DNA of 17,040 nt, taken from contig JASLBJ010000040.1 in NCBI GenBank assembly GCA_030146725.1, forward strand, positions 1 through 17,040, written 5' to 3'. Position numbers and translations under genes: made by a program. Below the pieces are notes generated by a model that was given only the letters and a program-made list of their open reading frames with translations, searched no databases and was not told the DNA's origin. This document shows, piece after piece, positions 6,687 through 13,264 of the stretch; within the stretch, counting starts at the first letter, position 1; each line of letters begins with the position of its first letter. The stretch is from Sphingomicrobium sp. GTDB lineage: Bacteria; Pseudomonadota; Alphaproteobacteria; Sphingomonadales; Sphingomonadaceae.

Positions 6687-6885
6687 AACTTAGCGCTTGC
6701 TGCACGCGCACCTAACGGATGTGGAACAAAAACCTTTGCGCGGCCTTTGTGCCAGCTATAAGCAGGCGCTCGCGCTGCTGATGATATGTTGATACATCGG
6801 TAGCGAACATAGCTCGGACGGGTGCGTCTGAATGTTCGGTCTGACCGCTTTCACAAGGCGGTATGTCAGGGAGTTTTGCGGCTGA
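6687..6885 (+). promoter_or_regulatory. tonB upstream region (candidate promoter and small dyad)
   Basis: This 199-base region, the longest non-coding gap here, must carry the promoter of the tonB operon. A TATAAG at 6757-6762 lies 15 bases after TTGCGC (6736-6741), a weak sigma70-like pair. A short dyad ATGT-TGAT-ACAT at 6786-6797, inside GATATGTTGATACATC, vaguely resembles Fur-type hexamers but is too short to call. AGGGAG at 6868-6873 is a ribosome-binding candidate twelve bases before the tonB ATG, which is rather distant. No strong terminator for folB is seen. Confidence 0.3.
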
Positions 6886-7572
6886 ATGTCCTACGCGCAA
6901 CGCAAAGAGATAAGCAGCAATCGGACGGCGGCAATTGTCGTCGTCGCGCTGATCCACGTCGCACTCGGATACGCTCTGGTCACCGGCCTGGCGTATAATG
7001 TCGTCAAGCAGATGACCGAGGACACCAAGATCTTCGACGTCGAGGAGGAGCCACCGCCCCCCGAGGAGGAGCCGCCACCCCCCGAGGAGCAGCCGGACAT
7101 TCCGCCTCCGCCCGAGGTGGCAGCACCGCCGCCACTGGTCCGCGTGCCTGTTCAGGAATCTCCTGTGCGCGCCGTCGAGAACCCTCCGCCGGCTCCGCCG
7201 ACGCAGGTCTATCGGCCGGCACCGCCCGCACCTCCGGCGCCTCCGCCTCCGCCTCCGCCTCCGCCTCCGCCCGTGCAGCGGAGCGAGCCGAAGAGCGCCG
7301 TCGGCAGCCTCCAGGGCCTGATCCGCGACGATGATTATCCGGCGCAGGCGATCGACAATGATGAATCGGGAACCGTCTCGGTAGCCTTGTCGATCGGATC
7401 GGACGGACGCGTATCGAACTGCAGCGTGACCAATTCGAGCGGTTCACGGACACTCGATTCGACCACTTGCCGAATCCTGCAACGGCGGGCGAAGTTCACT
7501 CCGGCGATGGATAGCAACGGCAATCCGACTTCGGGATCGACAACGTCACGGATTACCTGGCGCCTTCAATAG
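6886..7572 (+). CDS. tonB: TonB energy transducer
   Basis: TonB links the ExbB-ExbD proton motor in the inner membrane to outer-membrane receptors. The 228-residue protein has a short cytoplasmic tail, one transmembrane anchor at about residues 14-35 with a His (H24) resembling the functional His of the TonB anchor, a long acidic and proline-rich periplasmic spacer (about 50-135), and a C-terminal TonB domain (GTVSVALSIGSDGRV to ITWRLQ). The spacer contains two identical EEEPPPP modules and a run of eleven prolines. The start is fixed by an in-frame TGA (6883-6885) directly before the ATG. It heads the tonB-exbB-exbD-exbD cluster. The proline runs probably need EF-P for efficient translation. 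Confidence 0.93.
   Translation: MSYAQRKEISSNRTAAIVVVALIHVALGYALVTGLAYNVVKQMTEDTKIFDVEEEPPPPEEEPPPPEEQPDIPPPPEVAAPPPLVRVPVQESPVRAVENPPPAPPTQVYRPAPPAPPAPPPPPPPPPPPVQRSEPKSAVGSLQGLIRDDDYPAQAIDNDESGTVSVALSIGSDGRVSNCSVTNSSGSRTLDSTTCRILQRRAKFTPAMDSNGNPTSGSTTSRITWRLQ
7042..7083 (+). repeat. Tandem 21-base duplication encoding EEEPPPP in tonB
   Basis: Two adjacent units (7042-7062 and 7063-7083) each encode EEEPPPP, differing only in synonymous positions, followed by a partial third (EEQP). In-frame duplication of this kind lengthens the periplasmic spacer without changing frame. Confidence 0.8.
7240..7269 (+). repeat. CCTCCG hexanucleotide microsatellite in tonB
   Basis: Five perfect CCTCCG copies encode ten of eleven consecutive prolines. 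Hexamer gain or loss by slippage would keep the frame and change spacer length by two residues per unit. Confidence 0.85.
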
Positions 7573-7597
7573 CCGCCGCAACTGGCTTTACGTAAAA

Positions 7598-7605
7598 AGA
7601 GGAAG
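7598..7605 (+). promoter_or_regulatory. Strong ribosome-binding site of exbB
   Basis: AGAGGAAG is six bases before the exbB ATG. It is stronger than the sites seen for tonB and exbD1, which fits the expected excess of ExbB over its partners. Confidence 0.6.
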
Positions 7606-7611
7606 ACGATT

Positions 7612-8457
7612 ATGGCATCACCAGCTCCAGCCGCCGCCGAAAACCCGTATGGCATGATGCAGGCCCTCGAGGAGGGCGGCATCATTGCGTGGACGACGTT
7701 TGCTATCCTGGTCGCAATGTCGATCGGTACGTTCTACATTCTCTTCACCAAGCTGATGCAGCAGCAGAAGATCATCGCCCAAGGCAACAAGGTCCGTTCC
7801 AGCTTCTGGAATTCGCCTAACCTGAATGACGCTGCGACCAAGCTCGAGGCGAAGAGCGCCTATCGCTCGATCGTCGACGATGCGCTGGTTGCCCAGGAAC
7901 AGCACGGCAAGCTGACCGATCCGATCGATCAGCACGACTGGATGGGGAACAGCCTTGCGCGGAGCCAGGGCGCGATCGGCGCTCGGCTCGGTGAGGGTCT
8001 CGCCTTTCTCGCCACGGTCGGCTCGACTGCTCCGTTCATCGGGCTGTTCGGAACCGTCGTCGGCATCTACCGCGCGCTGATCAAGATCGGCGCGTCGGGC
8101 CAGGCATCGATCGACGCCGTCGCCGGCCCGGTCGGCGAGGCGCTGATCATGACTGCGCTCGGGCTGGTCGTCGCGGTTCCCGCGGTGCTCGCCTACAACT
8201 GGCTGATCCGCCGCAACAGAGGCATCATGGAGGATCTCGCGGCATTCACCAACGACCTTCACGGCTATCTGATGTCGGACGGCAAGGTTAAGCCGCAGGG
8301 TGTTGGCGCAGCCGCAGCGGGCACCACTGGCCCGGGCGTTCGCGGGACCGCCCAGACGAAGTCCGGGACAGCCCCGACCCAGCCGCGCAGCGAGCCGCTC
8401 CGCACCGGTGAGACCAAGACTGCAACCCAGGCCACTCCGACCGGTGACCGCTTCTGA
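7612..8457 (+). CDS. exbB: ExbB, proton-channel subunit of the TonB motor
   Basis: ExbB (MotA/TolQ/ExbB family) forms the pentameric inner-membrane channel that converts the proton gradient to force on TonB. The 281-residue product shows three membrane segments: about 24-47, 130-155 (FLATVGSTAPFIGLFGTVVGIY) and 176-199 (EALIMTALGLVVAVPAVLAYN). Thr148, Glu176 and Thr181 fall where polar channel residues are known in Escherichia coli ExbB. The cytoplasmic loop between helices 1 and 2 is well formed. After about residue 225 there is a low-complexity tail rich in Gly, Thr, Ala and Pro of roughly 55 residues, not part of the core fold. A 145-base spacer with a long hairpin separates it from exbD1, which may help set the ExbB:ExbD ratio. 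Confidence 0.94.
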   Translation: MASPAPAAAENPYGMMQALEEGGIIAWTTFAILVAMSIGTFYILFTKLMQQQKIIAQGNKVRSSFWNSPNLNDAATKLEAKSAYRSIVDDALVAQEQHGKLTDPIDQHDWMGNSLARSQGAIGARLGEGLAFLATVGSTAPFIGLFGTVVGIYRALIKIGASGQASIDAVAGPVGEALIMTALGLVVAVPAVLAYNWLIRRNRGIMEDLAAFTNDLHGYLMSDGKVKPQGVGAAAAGTTGPGVRGTAQTKSGTAPTQPRSEPLRTGETKTATQATPTGDRF

Positions 8458-8466
8458 TCGATAAGT

Positions 8467-8505
8467 TCTCGCGGGCGGGCAGGTTCGTCCTGTCGGCCCG
8501 CGAGA
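8467..8505 (+). other. Long stem-loop in the exbB-exbD1 spacer
   Basis: Ten perfectly paired bases (TCTCGCGGGC at 8467-8476 with GCCCGCGAGA at 8496-8505) continue into a further seven-position stem (8477-8483 with 8489-8495; one mismatch and one wobble) and close with a TTCGT loop at 8484-8488. No T-run follows, so read-through is expected. It could protect the 3' end of a processed tonB-exbB message or partly attenuate transcription of the exbD genes. Confidence 0.7.
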
Positions 8506-8510
8506 CCAAG

Positions 8511-8552
8511 GTGGTCGAGACTATGGTGATCGAGACTGTGGTAATCGAGACT
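8511..8552 (+). repeat. 15-base imperfect tandem repeat upstream of exbD1
   Basis: Three consecutive units end in TCGAGACT: 8511-8522 (12 bases), 8523-8537 and 8538-8552 (15 bases each, of the form RTGGTRATCGAGACT). The last two differ at two positions. The unit length keeps one reading frame open, in which the repeats read VVET, MVIET, VVIET. Confidence 0.75.
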
Positions 8553-8612
8553 GAGATCCCGGCGAGTAACAACGTAAACGGCAAGCGGAAGGCCAAGATC
8601 CTATGTCAATGA
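8523..8612 (+). CDS. Candidate 29-residue ORF ending on exbD1 (speculative)
   Basis: In the frame kept open by the 15-base repeats, an ATG at 8523 begins a 29-residue ORF starting MVIETVVIETEIPASNN, with a basic C-terminal part (GKRKAKIL). AAGG at 8508-8511 could serve as a ribosome-binding site. Its TGA at 8610-8612 overlaps an ATG at 8609, the third codon of exbD1, as ATGA. This is the signature of translational coupling, so the ORF might act as a leader that feeds ribosomes to exbD1. It may equally be chance in a repetitive spacer; nothing shows that the peptide has a function. Confidence 0.25.
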   Translation: MVIETVVIETEIPASNNVNGKRKAKILCQ

Positions 8613-9097
8613 GTGTAGGCCCGGCGGATAACGGCGACGAGCCGGTCCCGATGTCGGATATCAACACCACGCCGATGGTCGACGTGATGCTGGTGCTGTT
8701 GATCATCTTCCTGATCGCCGTCCCGGTCGTGTTGCAGTCGGTTCCGGTCAGTCTTCCCAAGGTTCGCTACGAGGCGACCACGACCAAGCCCGAGAACGTC
8801 AATCTCTCGGTCAAGGGTACGGCCGACGGCGGCTGCGAGGTGTATTGGAACCTGACCAGGGTCGACAGCACTGCGCTGCTCGACCGCGCCGTCAAGAAGC
8901 TCGAGGACGAGATCGAGCGCCAGGGCGGGGTCGAGAATTTGACCGAGGAATCGATGCCCGAGGCGCACATCCGCGGCGACATCGATACGCCGTACAAGTG
9001 CATCGGCGGAACGATCTACACCATGCAGCGCGCAGGCTTCGCCCGGGTAGGCTTCATTTCCGAGCCGCCCGCCGGCGGCGCCGTAACCCGCCTCTAG
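8603..9097 (+). CDS. exbD: ExbD, first copy (TonB motor subunit)
   Basis: ExbD/TolR family protein of 164 residues: cytoplasmic start, the conserved PMSDINTTPMVDVMLVLLIIFLI membrane segment with Asp27, the proton-carrying residue equivalent to Asp25 of Escherichia coli ExbD, then a periplasmic domain. The periplasmic part is longer than usual (the second copy here is 142 residues) and has two cysteines, C78 and C133, that could form a disulfide; the extra length lies around residues 100-130. The ATG at 8603 has GGAAGG (8587-8592) ten bases upstream; an ATG at 8609 is an alternative start. It is followed by the second exbD after 18 bases, suggesting a motor with two non-identical ExbD subunits. 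Confidence 0.92.
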   Translation: MSMSVGPADNGDEPVPMSDINTTPMVDVMLVLLIIFLIAVPVVLQSVPVSLPKVRYEATTTKPENVNLSVKGTADGGCEVYWNLTRVDSTALLDRAVKKLEDEIERQGGVENLTEESMPEAHIRGDIDTPYKCIGGTIYTMQRAGFARVGFISEPPAGGAVTRL

Positions 9098-9115
9098 ATT
9101 TAGGAGCCTTTCGCC

Positions 9116-9544
9116 ATGGCGATGCAGACAACCGGCAGTAATGACGAAGCCGAACCGATGATGGACATGAACACGACGCCGCTGATCGACGTCATGCTGG
9201 TGCTGCTGATCATGTTCATCATCACGATCCCGATCCAGACTCACGCGGTGAAACTGGACCTGCCGCAGAATAGCAACGCGCCCTCGCCGCCGGTCGACCC
9301 GATCAAGAACAAGGTGGTGGTGACCGCCGCCGGCCAGATCCTGTGGAACGGCAGTCAGGTCAACCAGCAGCAATTGCGTCAGTATCTCGACGTTTCGCAG
9401 CAGATGAATCCACTTCCGGAACTCCACCTCCAGCCCGAGCCGACCGCTCGCTACGAAACGGTCGACGAGGTTCTTGCGATCACCAAGCAGGCCAAGGTCG
9501 AGAAGATGGGCTTCGTCGGCAACGAGGCGTACCAGACCTTTTAG
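9116..9544 (+). CDS. exbD: ExbD, second copy (TonB motor subunit)
   Basis: A 142-residue ExbD/TolR family protein with the same architecture as its upstream neighbour: PMMDMNTTPLIDVMLVLLIMF with Asp25 in the membrane helix, then a periplasmic domain ending AKVEKMGFVGNEAYQTF. It lacks cysteines in the periplasmic part. AGGAG at 9102-9106 gives it a clearly better ribosome-binding site than the first copy. Tandem divergent exbD genes behind exbB are common in alpha- and gammaproteobacteria, where the second copy can be dispensable or specialised for some substrates. It is the last gene of the operon, closed by a strong terminator. Confidence 0.92.
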   Translation: MAMQTTGSNDEAEPMMDMNTTPLIDVMLVLLIMFIITIPIQTHAVKLDLPQNSNAPSPPVDPIKNKVVVTAAGQILWNGSQVNQQQLRQYLDVSQQMNPLPELHLQPEPTARYETVDEVLAITKQAKVEKMGFVGNEAYQTF

Positions 9545-9569
9545 CGCGCCTCGCATTTTCTACATGGCT

Positions 9570-9598
9570 GGGGCGGCCTTCGCGGGCCGCCCCTTTTT
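9570..9598 (+). terminator. Intrinsic terminator of the tonB-exbB-exbD operon
   Basis: A perfect nine-base stem, GGGGCGGCC (9570-9578) with GGCCGCCCC (9585-9593), has a six-base TTCGCG loop and is followed directly by five T. It lies 25 bases after the second exbD stop, and separates the TonB cluster from glmU. Confidence 0.93.
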
Positions 9599-9655
9599 GC
9601 TTCGACGATCCCGCTCCCGGCGGGCCTGCCACGAAAAGGCGATGAGCCGATCAAC

Positions 9656-11008
9656 ATGACCGATGCAACAGGCTTCGCCGTCATCATCCTTGCCGCCGGC
9701 CAAGGCACCCGAATGCGTTCCGACACGCACAAGGTGCTTCACCCGATCGCGCGGCGTCCGCTGCTGCTGCACCTGCTCGACGCCGTCGACGGCCTGGGCG
9801 CGAAAAAGCGTGTCGTGGTGGTCGGCAAGGGGCGCGACCAGGTCGAGCGCGCGCTCGGCGGCCACAACACCACCGTCGCTTTCCAGGCCGAACAGAAAGG
9901 CACCGCGCACGCGGTCGCCCAGGCCGCCGAAGCGCTTGCCGACTATGACGGCGCGGTGCTGGTGCTCTACGGCGACACGCCGTTCGTCGCGCGCGCAACG
10001 CTGCAGCGAATGCTCGAGCGGCTTGGCAGCGCCGATCGGCCGGGCGTCGTCGTCCTCGCATCGCGCCCCGCCGATCCTGCGGCCTACGGACGCATCATCC
10101 TCGGCGAAGGCGACCACATCGCCAAGATGGTCGAGTTTCGTGATGCGAACCCCGCAGAGCGTGCCGTCGACCTGTGCAATTCGGGCATGATGGCGCTCGG
10201 CGGGCGCGACCTGTTCCGCTGGCTTGCCCGGGTCGACAACGACAATGCCGCCGGTGAATATTACCTCCCCGACGTCGTCAACATCGCCGCTGCCGAAGGC
10301 CGCACCGCAGTCGTGATCGAAGGCGACCCCTATGAAACCGCCGGGGTCAACAGCCGCGCCGAACTCGCCCATCTCGAACTCGAGTGGCAGCGCCGCCGCC
10401 GCGAACAGGCGCTCCACGAAGGCGCGACGCTGATCGATCCCGAAAGCGTATGGTTCGCCTACGACACACGGCTCGGCCGCGACGTCACCGTCGAGCCGCA
10501 TGTCGTGTTCGGCCCCGGAGTCGCGATCGCCGACGGTGCGACGATTCACGCGTTCAGCCATATCGAAGGCGCGACCATCGGCGCCGGTGCAGGCATCGGC
10601 CCGTTCGCCCGAATCCGGCCGGGAACCGTGCTCGCCGAACGCACCAGGGTCGGCAATTTCGTCGAGCTCAAGAACGCCAACGTAGCCGCCAACGCCAAGG
10701 TCAACCATCTGTCCTACGTCGGCGACGCAGAGGTCGGCGAGCGCGCCAACATCGGCGCAGGTACCATCACCTGCAACTACGACGGCTTCGGCAAGTACCG
10801 CACGATCATCGGCGCAGGCGCGTTCATCGGCTCCAACACCGCACTGGTCGCCCCGGTCAGCGTCGGCGACGGTGCCATCGTCGGTGCCGGTTCGGTGATT
10901 ACCAAGGACGTCGAAGCCGACAGCCTCGCCCTCGAGCGCTCCGAACAGCGCGGCCTCGCCGGCTGGGCGAAACGCTTCCGCGAGCGCATGACGACGAATA
11001 AAGGATAA
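9656..11008 (+). CDS. glmU: Bifunctional GlcN-1-P acetyltransferase / GlcNAc-1-P uridyltransferase
   Basis: GlmU acetylates glucosamine-1-phosphate and couples the product to UTP, giving UDP-GlcNAc for peptidoglycan and lipid A. The 450-residue protein has the N-terminal pyrophosphorylase domain (LAAGQGTRM at 12-20, Lys26 in HKVLHP, GTAHAV, LYGDTPF with metal-binding Asp107, and GEYYLPDVV) and a C-terminal left-handed beta-helix of hexapeptide repeats from about residue 250, with RVGNFVELKNA, NHLSYVGDAEVG and GAGTITCNYDG, the acetyl-CoA/active-site region. Length is normal (about 455). Its ATG overlaps, as ATGA, the stop of a five-codon upstream mini-ORF at 9642. It leads the glmU-glmS-csaA-alr operon. 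Confidence 0.96.
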   Translation: MTDATGFAVIILAAGQGTRMRSDTHKVLHPIARRPLLLHLLDAVDGLGAKKRVVVVGKGRDQVERALGGHNTTVAFQAEQKGTAHAVAQAAEALADYDGAVLVLYGDTPFVARATLQRMLERLGSADRPGVVVLASRPADPAAYGRIILGEGDHIAKMVEFRDANPAERAVDLCNSGMMALGGRDLFRWLARVDNDNAAGEYYLPDVVNIAAAEGRTAVVIEGDPYETAGVNSRAELAHLELEWQRRRREQALHEGATLIDPESVWFAYDTRLGRDVTVEPHVVFGPGVAIADGATIHAFSHIEGATIGAGAGIGPFARIRPGTVLAERTRVGNFVELKNANVAANAKVNHLSYVGDAEVGERANIGAGTITCNYDGFGKYRTIIGAGAFIGSNTALVAPVSVGDGAIVGAGSVITKDVEADSLALERSEQRGLAGWAKRFRERMTTNKG

Positions 11009-11059
11009 GAGCTGGAACGCTCGCTTCCCGGTAACTCTCACGACGAAAGCTAGGCCACC

Positions 11060-12883
11060 ATGTGCGGAATCGTTGGAATCGTCGGCAAGGACAAGGTCGC
11101 CGAGCGCCTGTTCGCCGGGCTCAGGCGGCTTGAGTATCGCGGCTACGATTCGGCCGGCATCTGCACGATCGACGACGCCGCGCTCGACCGTCGCCGGGCA
11201 GAGGGCAAGCTCGACAATCTCGGGGCCGAGCTCAAGCGTGACCCGCTCGGCGGGATCATCGGCATCGCCCACACGCGCTGGGCCACCCACGGGCCCCCAA
11301 CCGTCAGCAACGCTCACCCGCATATCGCCGGCCCCGTCGCGCTGGTCCACAACGGCATCATCGAGAACTTCAAGCCACTGCGCGACGAGCTGATCGCAGC
11401 GGGCCGCACCTTCCTCAGCGAGACCGATAGCGAGGTCGTCGCGCACCTCGTCGCGCGTGAGGTCGAGAACGGCGCCTCGCCGGAGGACGCGGTCGCAGCC
11501 ATCCTCCCGCGCCTTCACGGCGCGTTCGCCATCGCCTTCCTGTTCCGCGATCATCCCGACCTCATCATCGGCGCGCGGATGGGTGCGCCGCTGACCGTCG
11601 GCTACGGCGACGGTGAGAATTACCTCGGCTCCGATGCGCTTGCGCTCGCCCCGCTGACCCAGCGCATCGCCTACCTCGACGAGGGCGACTGGGCGGTGCT
11701 CAAATCGGGCGAAGTCCGCATCTTCGATCGCGACAACCAGCCCGTCGAGCGGCCGATCGTCCAGTCCGGAGCGACCTCCGCCCCGATCGAAAAGGGCAAT
11801 TACCGCCACTACATGCAAAAGGAGATCTTCGAGCAGCCGGTGGTGGTCGCCCAGACCCTCCAGAGCTATGTGCGCCCGTTCGAAGGCCAGGTCGCGCTGC
11901 CCGATGCCGGGTTCGACCTCGCCGCGGTCGAACGCATGACGATCGTCGCTTGCGGCACCAGTTTCTACGCCGGCCTGGTCGCCAAATACTGGATCGAGAA
12001 ATTCGCACGCGTCCCCGTCGACATCGATGTCGCATCCGAGTTTCGCTACCGCGAGCCGGTGCTTGCACCCGGCGGTCTGGCGCTGTTCATCAGCCAGTCG
12101 GGCGAGACCGCGGACACGCTTGCAGCGCTTCGCCACGCGCGCGCCGAGCACCAGCGGATCGCCGTTGTCGTCAACGTCCCGACCAGCTCGATGGCGCGCG
12201 AGGCGGACCTGCTGCTGCCGACCCACGCCGGTCCCGAAATCGGGGTCGCCTCCACCAAGGCGTTCACCTGCCAGCTCGCGGTGCTTGCCGCGCTTGCGGC
12301 GAACCTCGCCCGCGCCAAGGGCCGCCTCGACCCGGACCAGGAACGCGAGATCGTCGGCCATCTGCAGCGGGCGCCAGCGGCGATCAACGCCGCGCTCAAC
12401 CATGACGAAGAGATCGCCGCCATGGCGCATCTCATCGCCCCCGCGCGCGATGTCCTCTACCTCGGCCGTGGCCCCGACTATCCGATGGCACTCGAAGGCG
12501 CGCTCAAGCTCAAGGAAATCAGCTACATCCATGCCGAAGGCTATGCCGCGGGCGAGATGAAGCACGGCCCCATCGCACTGATCGACGAAGCCGTCCCGGT
12601 GATCGTCCTCGCGCCGTCCGGGCCTTTGTTCGAAAAGACCGTCAGCAACATGCAGGAAGTGCGGGCACGCGGCGGCAAGATCGTGCTGGTCAGCGATGCC
12701 CGCGGGCTCGCCGCGGCGGGCGAGGGCTGCATGGCGACGATCGAGATGCCCGAGGTCCATCCGCTGATCGCCCCGCTGGTCTATGCGGTCCCGGTGCAAC
12801 TGCTCGCCTACCATGTCGCAGTGCTCAAGGGCACCGACGTCGACCAGCCGCGCAACCTCGCGAAAAGCGTCACGGTCGAATAA
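11060..12883 (+). CDS. glmS: Glutamine-fructose-6-phosphate aminotransferase (isomerizing)
   Basis: GlmS makes glucosamine-6-phosphate from fructose-6-phosphate and glutamine, the first committed step to UDP-GlcNAc. The 607-residue product is normal in length. It starts MCGIVGIVG, whose Cys becomes the N-terminal nucleophile of the class II glutaminase domain (about 1-220), with YRGYDSAG and HTRWATHG. Two SIS sugar-isomerase domains follow (CGTSFYAG, SQSGETADT; then YLGRGPDYPMALEGALKLKE and EMKHGPIALID), and it ends LAKSVTVE, the usual C-terminal active-site tail. It lies 51 bases after glmU, and the short leader gives no room for a glmS ribozyme. Pairing with glmU places the GlcN-6-P and UDP-GlcNAc steps under one transcript, with phosphoglucosamine mutase encoded elsewhere. 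Confidence 0.97.
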   Translation: MCGIVGIVGKDKVAERLFAGLRRLEYRGYDSAGICTIDDAALDRRRAEGKLDNLGAELKRDPLGGIIGIAHTRWATHGPPTVSNAHPHIAGPVALVHNGIIENFKPLRDELIAAGRTFLSETDSEVVAHLVAREVENGASPEDAVAAILPRLHGAFAIAFLFRDHPDLIIGARMGAPLTVGYGDGENYLGSDALALAPLTQRIAYLDEGDWAVLKSGEVRIFDRDNQPVERPIVQSGATSAPIEKGNYRHYMQKEIFEQPVVVAQTLQSYVRPFEGQVALPDAGFDLAAVERMTIVACGTSFYAGLVAKYWIEKFARVPVDIDVASEFRYREPVLAPGGLALFISQSGETADTLAALRHARAEHQRIAVVVNVPTSSMAREADLLLPTHAGPEIGVASTKAFTCQLAVLAALAANLARAKGRLDPDQEREIVGHLQRAPAAINAALNHDEEIAAMAHLIAPARDVLYLGRGPDYPMALEGALKLKEISYIHAEGYAAGEMKHGPIALIDEAVPVIVLAPSGPLFEKTVSNMQEVRARGGKIVLVSDARGLAAAGEGCMATIEMPEVHPLIAPLVYAVPVQLLAYHVAVLKGTDVDQPRNLAKSVTVE

Positions 12884-12892
12884 TCGAGCGCG

Positions 12893-13264
12893 ATGCATCT
12901 TCTCCCCGACGGTTCGGCACCACCCGCTCCGCAGATCAGCTTCGATGACTTCCTCAAGGTCGACATCCGCATCGGCACGGTGGTCGCGGCGGAACCCTAT
13001 CCCGAGGCTCGCAAACCGTCGATGAAGCTAGACATCGACTTCGGCCCGGTGATCGGCCGCAAGCGCTCGTCAGCGCAGATCGCCGCCAACTACGCTCCCG
13101 GGCAGCTGGTCGGGCGCAAGGTCGCCGCAGTTGTCAACTTCCCGCCGCGGCAGATCGGCAAGTTCATGTCCGAAGTGCTGACGCTCGGCTTTCCGGATGC
13201 AGCCGGAGAGGTGGTGCTGGTTGCGCCAGACCTGCCGGTCCTCGACGGCGCGCGGCTGTTCTGA
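12893..13264 (+). CDS. csaA: CsaA-like tRNA-binding-domain protein
   Basis: A 123-residue single-domain OB-fold protein of the EMAP/tRNA-binding type. The CsaA signature is clear: FLKVDIRIGTVVAAEPYPEARKP, KLDIDFG, RKRSSAQIAANY, VVNFPPRQIGKFMSEVLTLGF and a C-terminal LDGARLF. CsaA of Bacillus subtilis has been described as a chaperone-like factor in protein export, but the same fold binds tRNA in other proteins, so its role here is uncertain. The gene starts nine bases after glmS and its stop shares one base with the alr start (TGATG), so it is translated inside the glmU-glmS-csaA-alr unit. The N-terminal extension (LLPDGSAPPAPQ) is slightly longer than in the short CsaA proteins. Confidence 0.9.
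   Translation: MHLLPDGSAPPAPQISFDDFLKVDIRIGTVVAAEPYPEARKPSMKLDIDFGPVIGRKRSSAQIAANYAPGQLVGRKVAAVVNFPPRQIGKFMSEVLTLGFPDAAGEVVLVAPDLPVLDGARLF

Noticed and set aside
6721..6750. GGAAC upstream of tonB as an EcfG-type stress promoter
   Set aside because: The expected CGTT-like -10 at 16-17 bases is absent; the downstream sequence is CCTTTG.
11009..11059. Possible glmS ribozyme or riboswitch before glmS
   Set aside because: Only 51 bases are available, and the glmS ribozyme is known mainly from Gram-positive bacteria and is much longer.
9560..12898. A 1112-codon open frame on the minus strand
   Set aside because: It lies entirely antisense to the clearly real glmU and glmS genes. In this GC-rich, codon-biased DNA, long open antisense frames arise by chance, and its translation has no recognisable domain.
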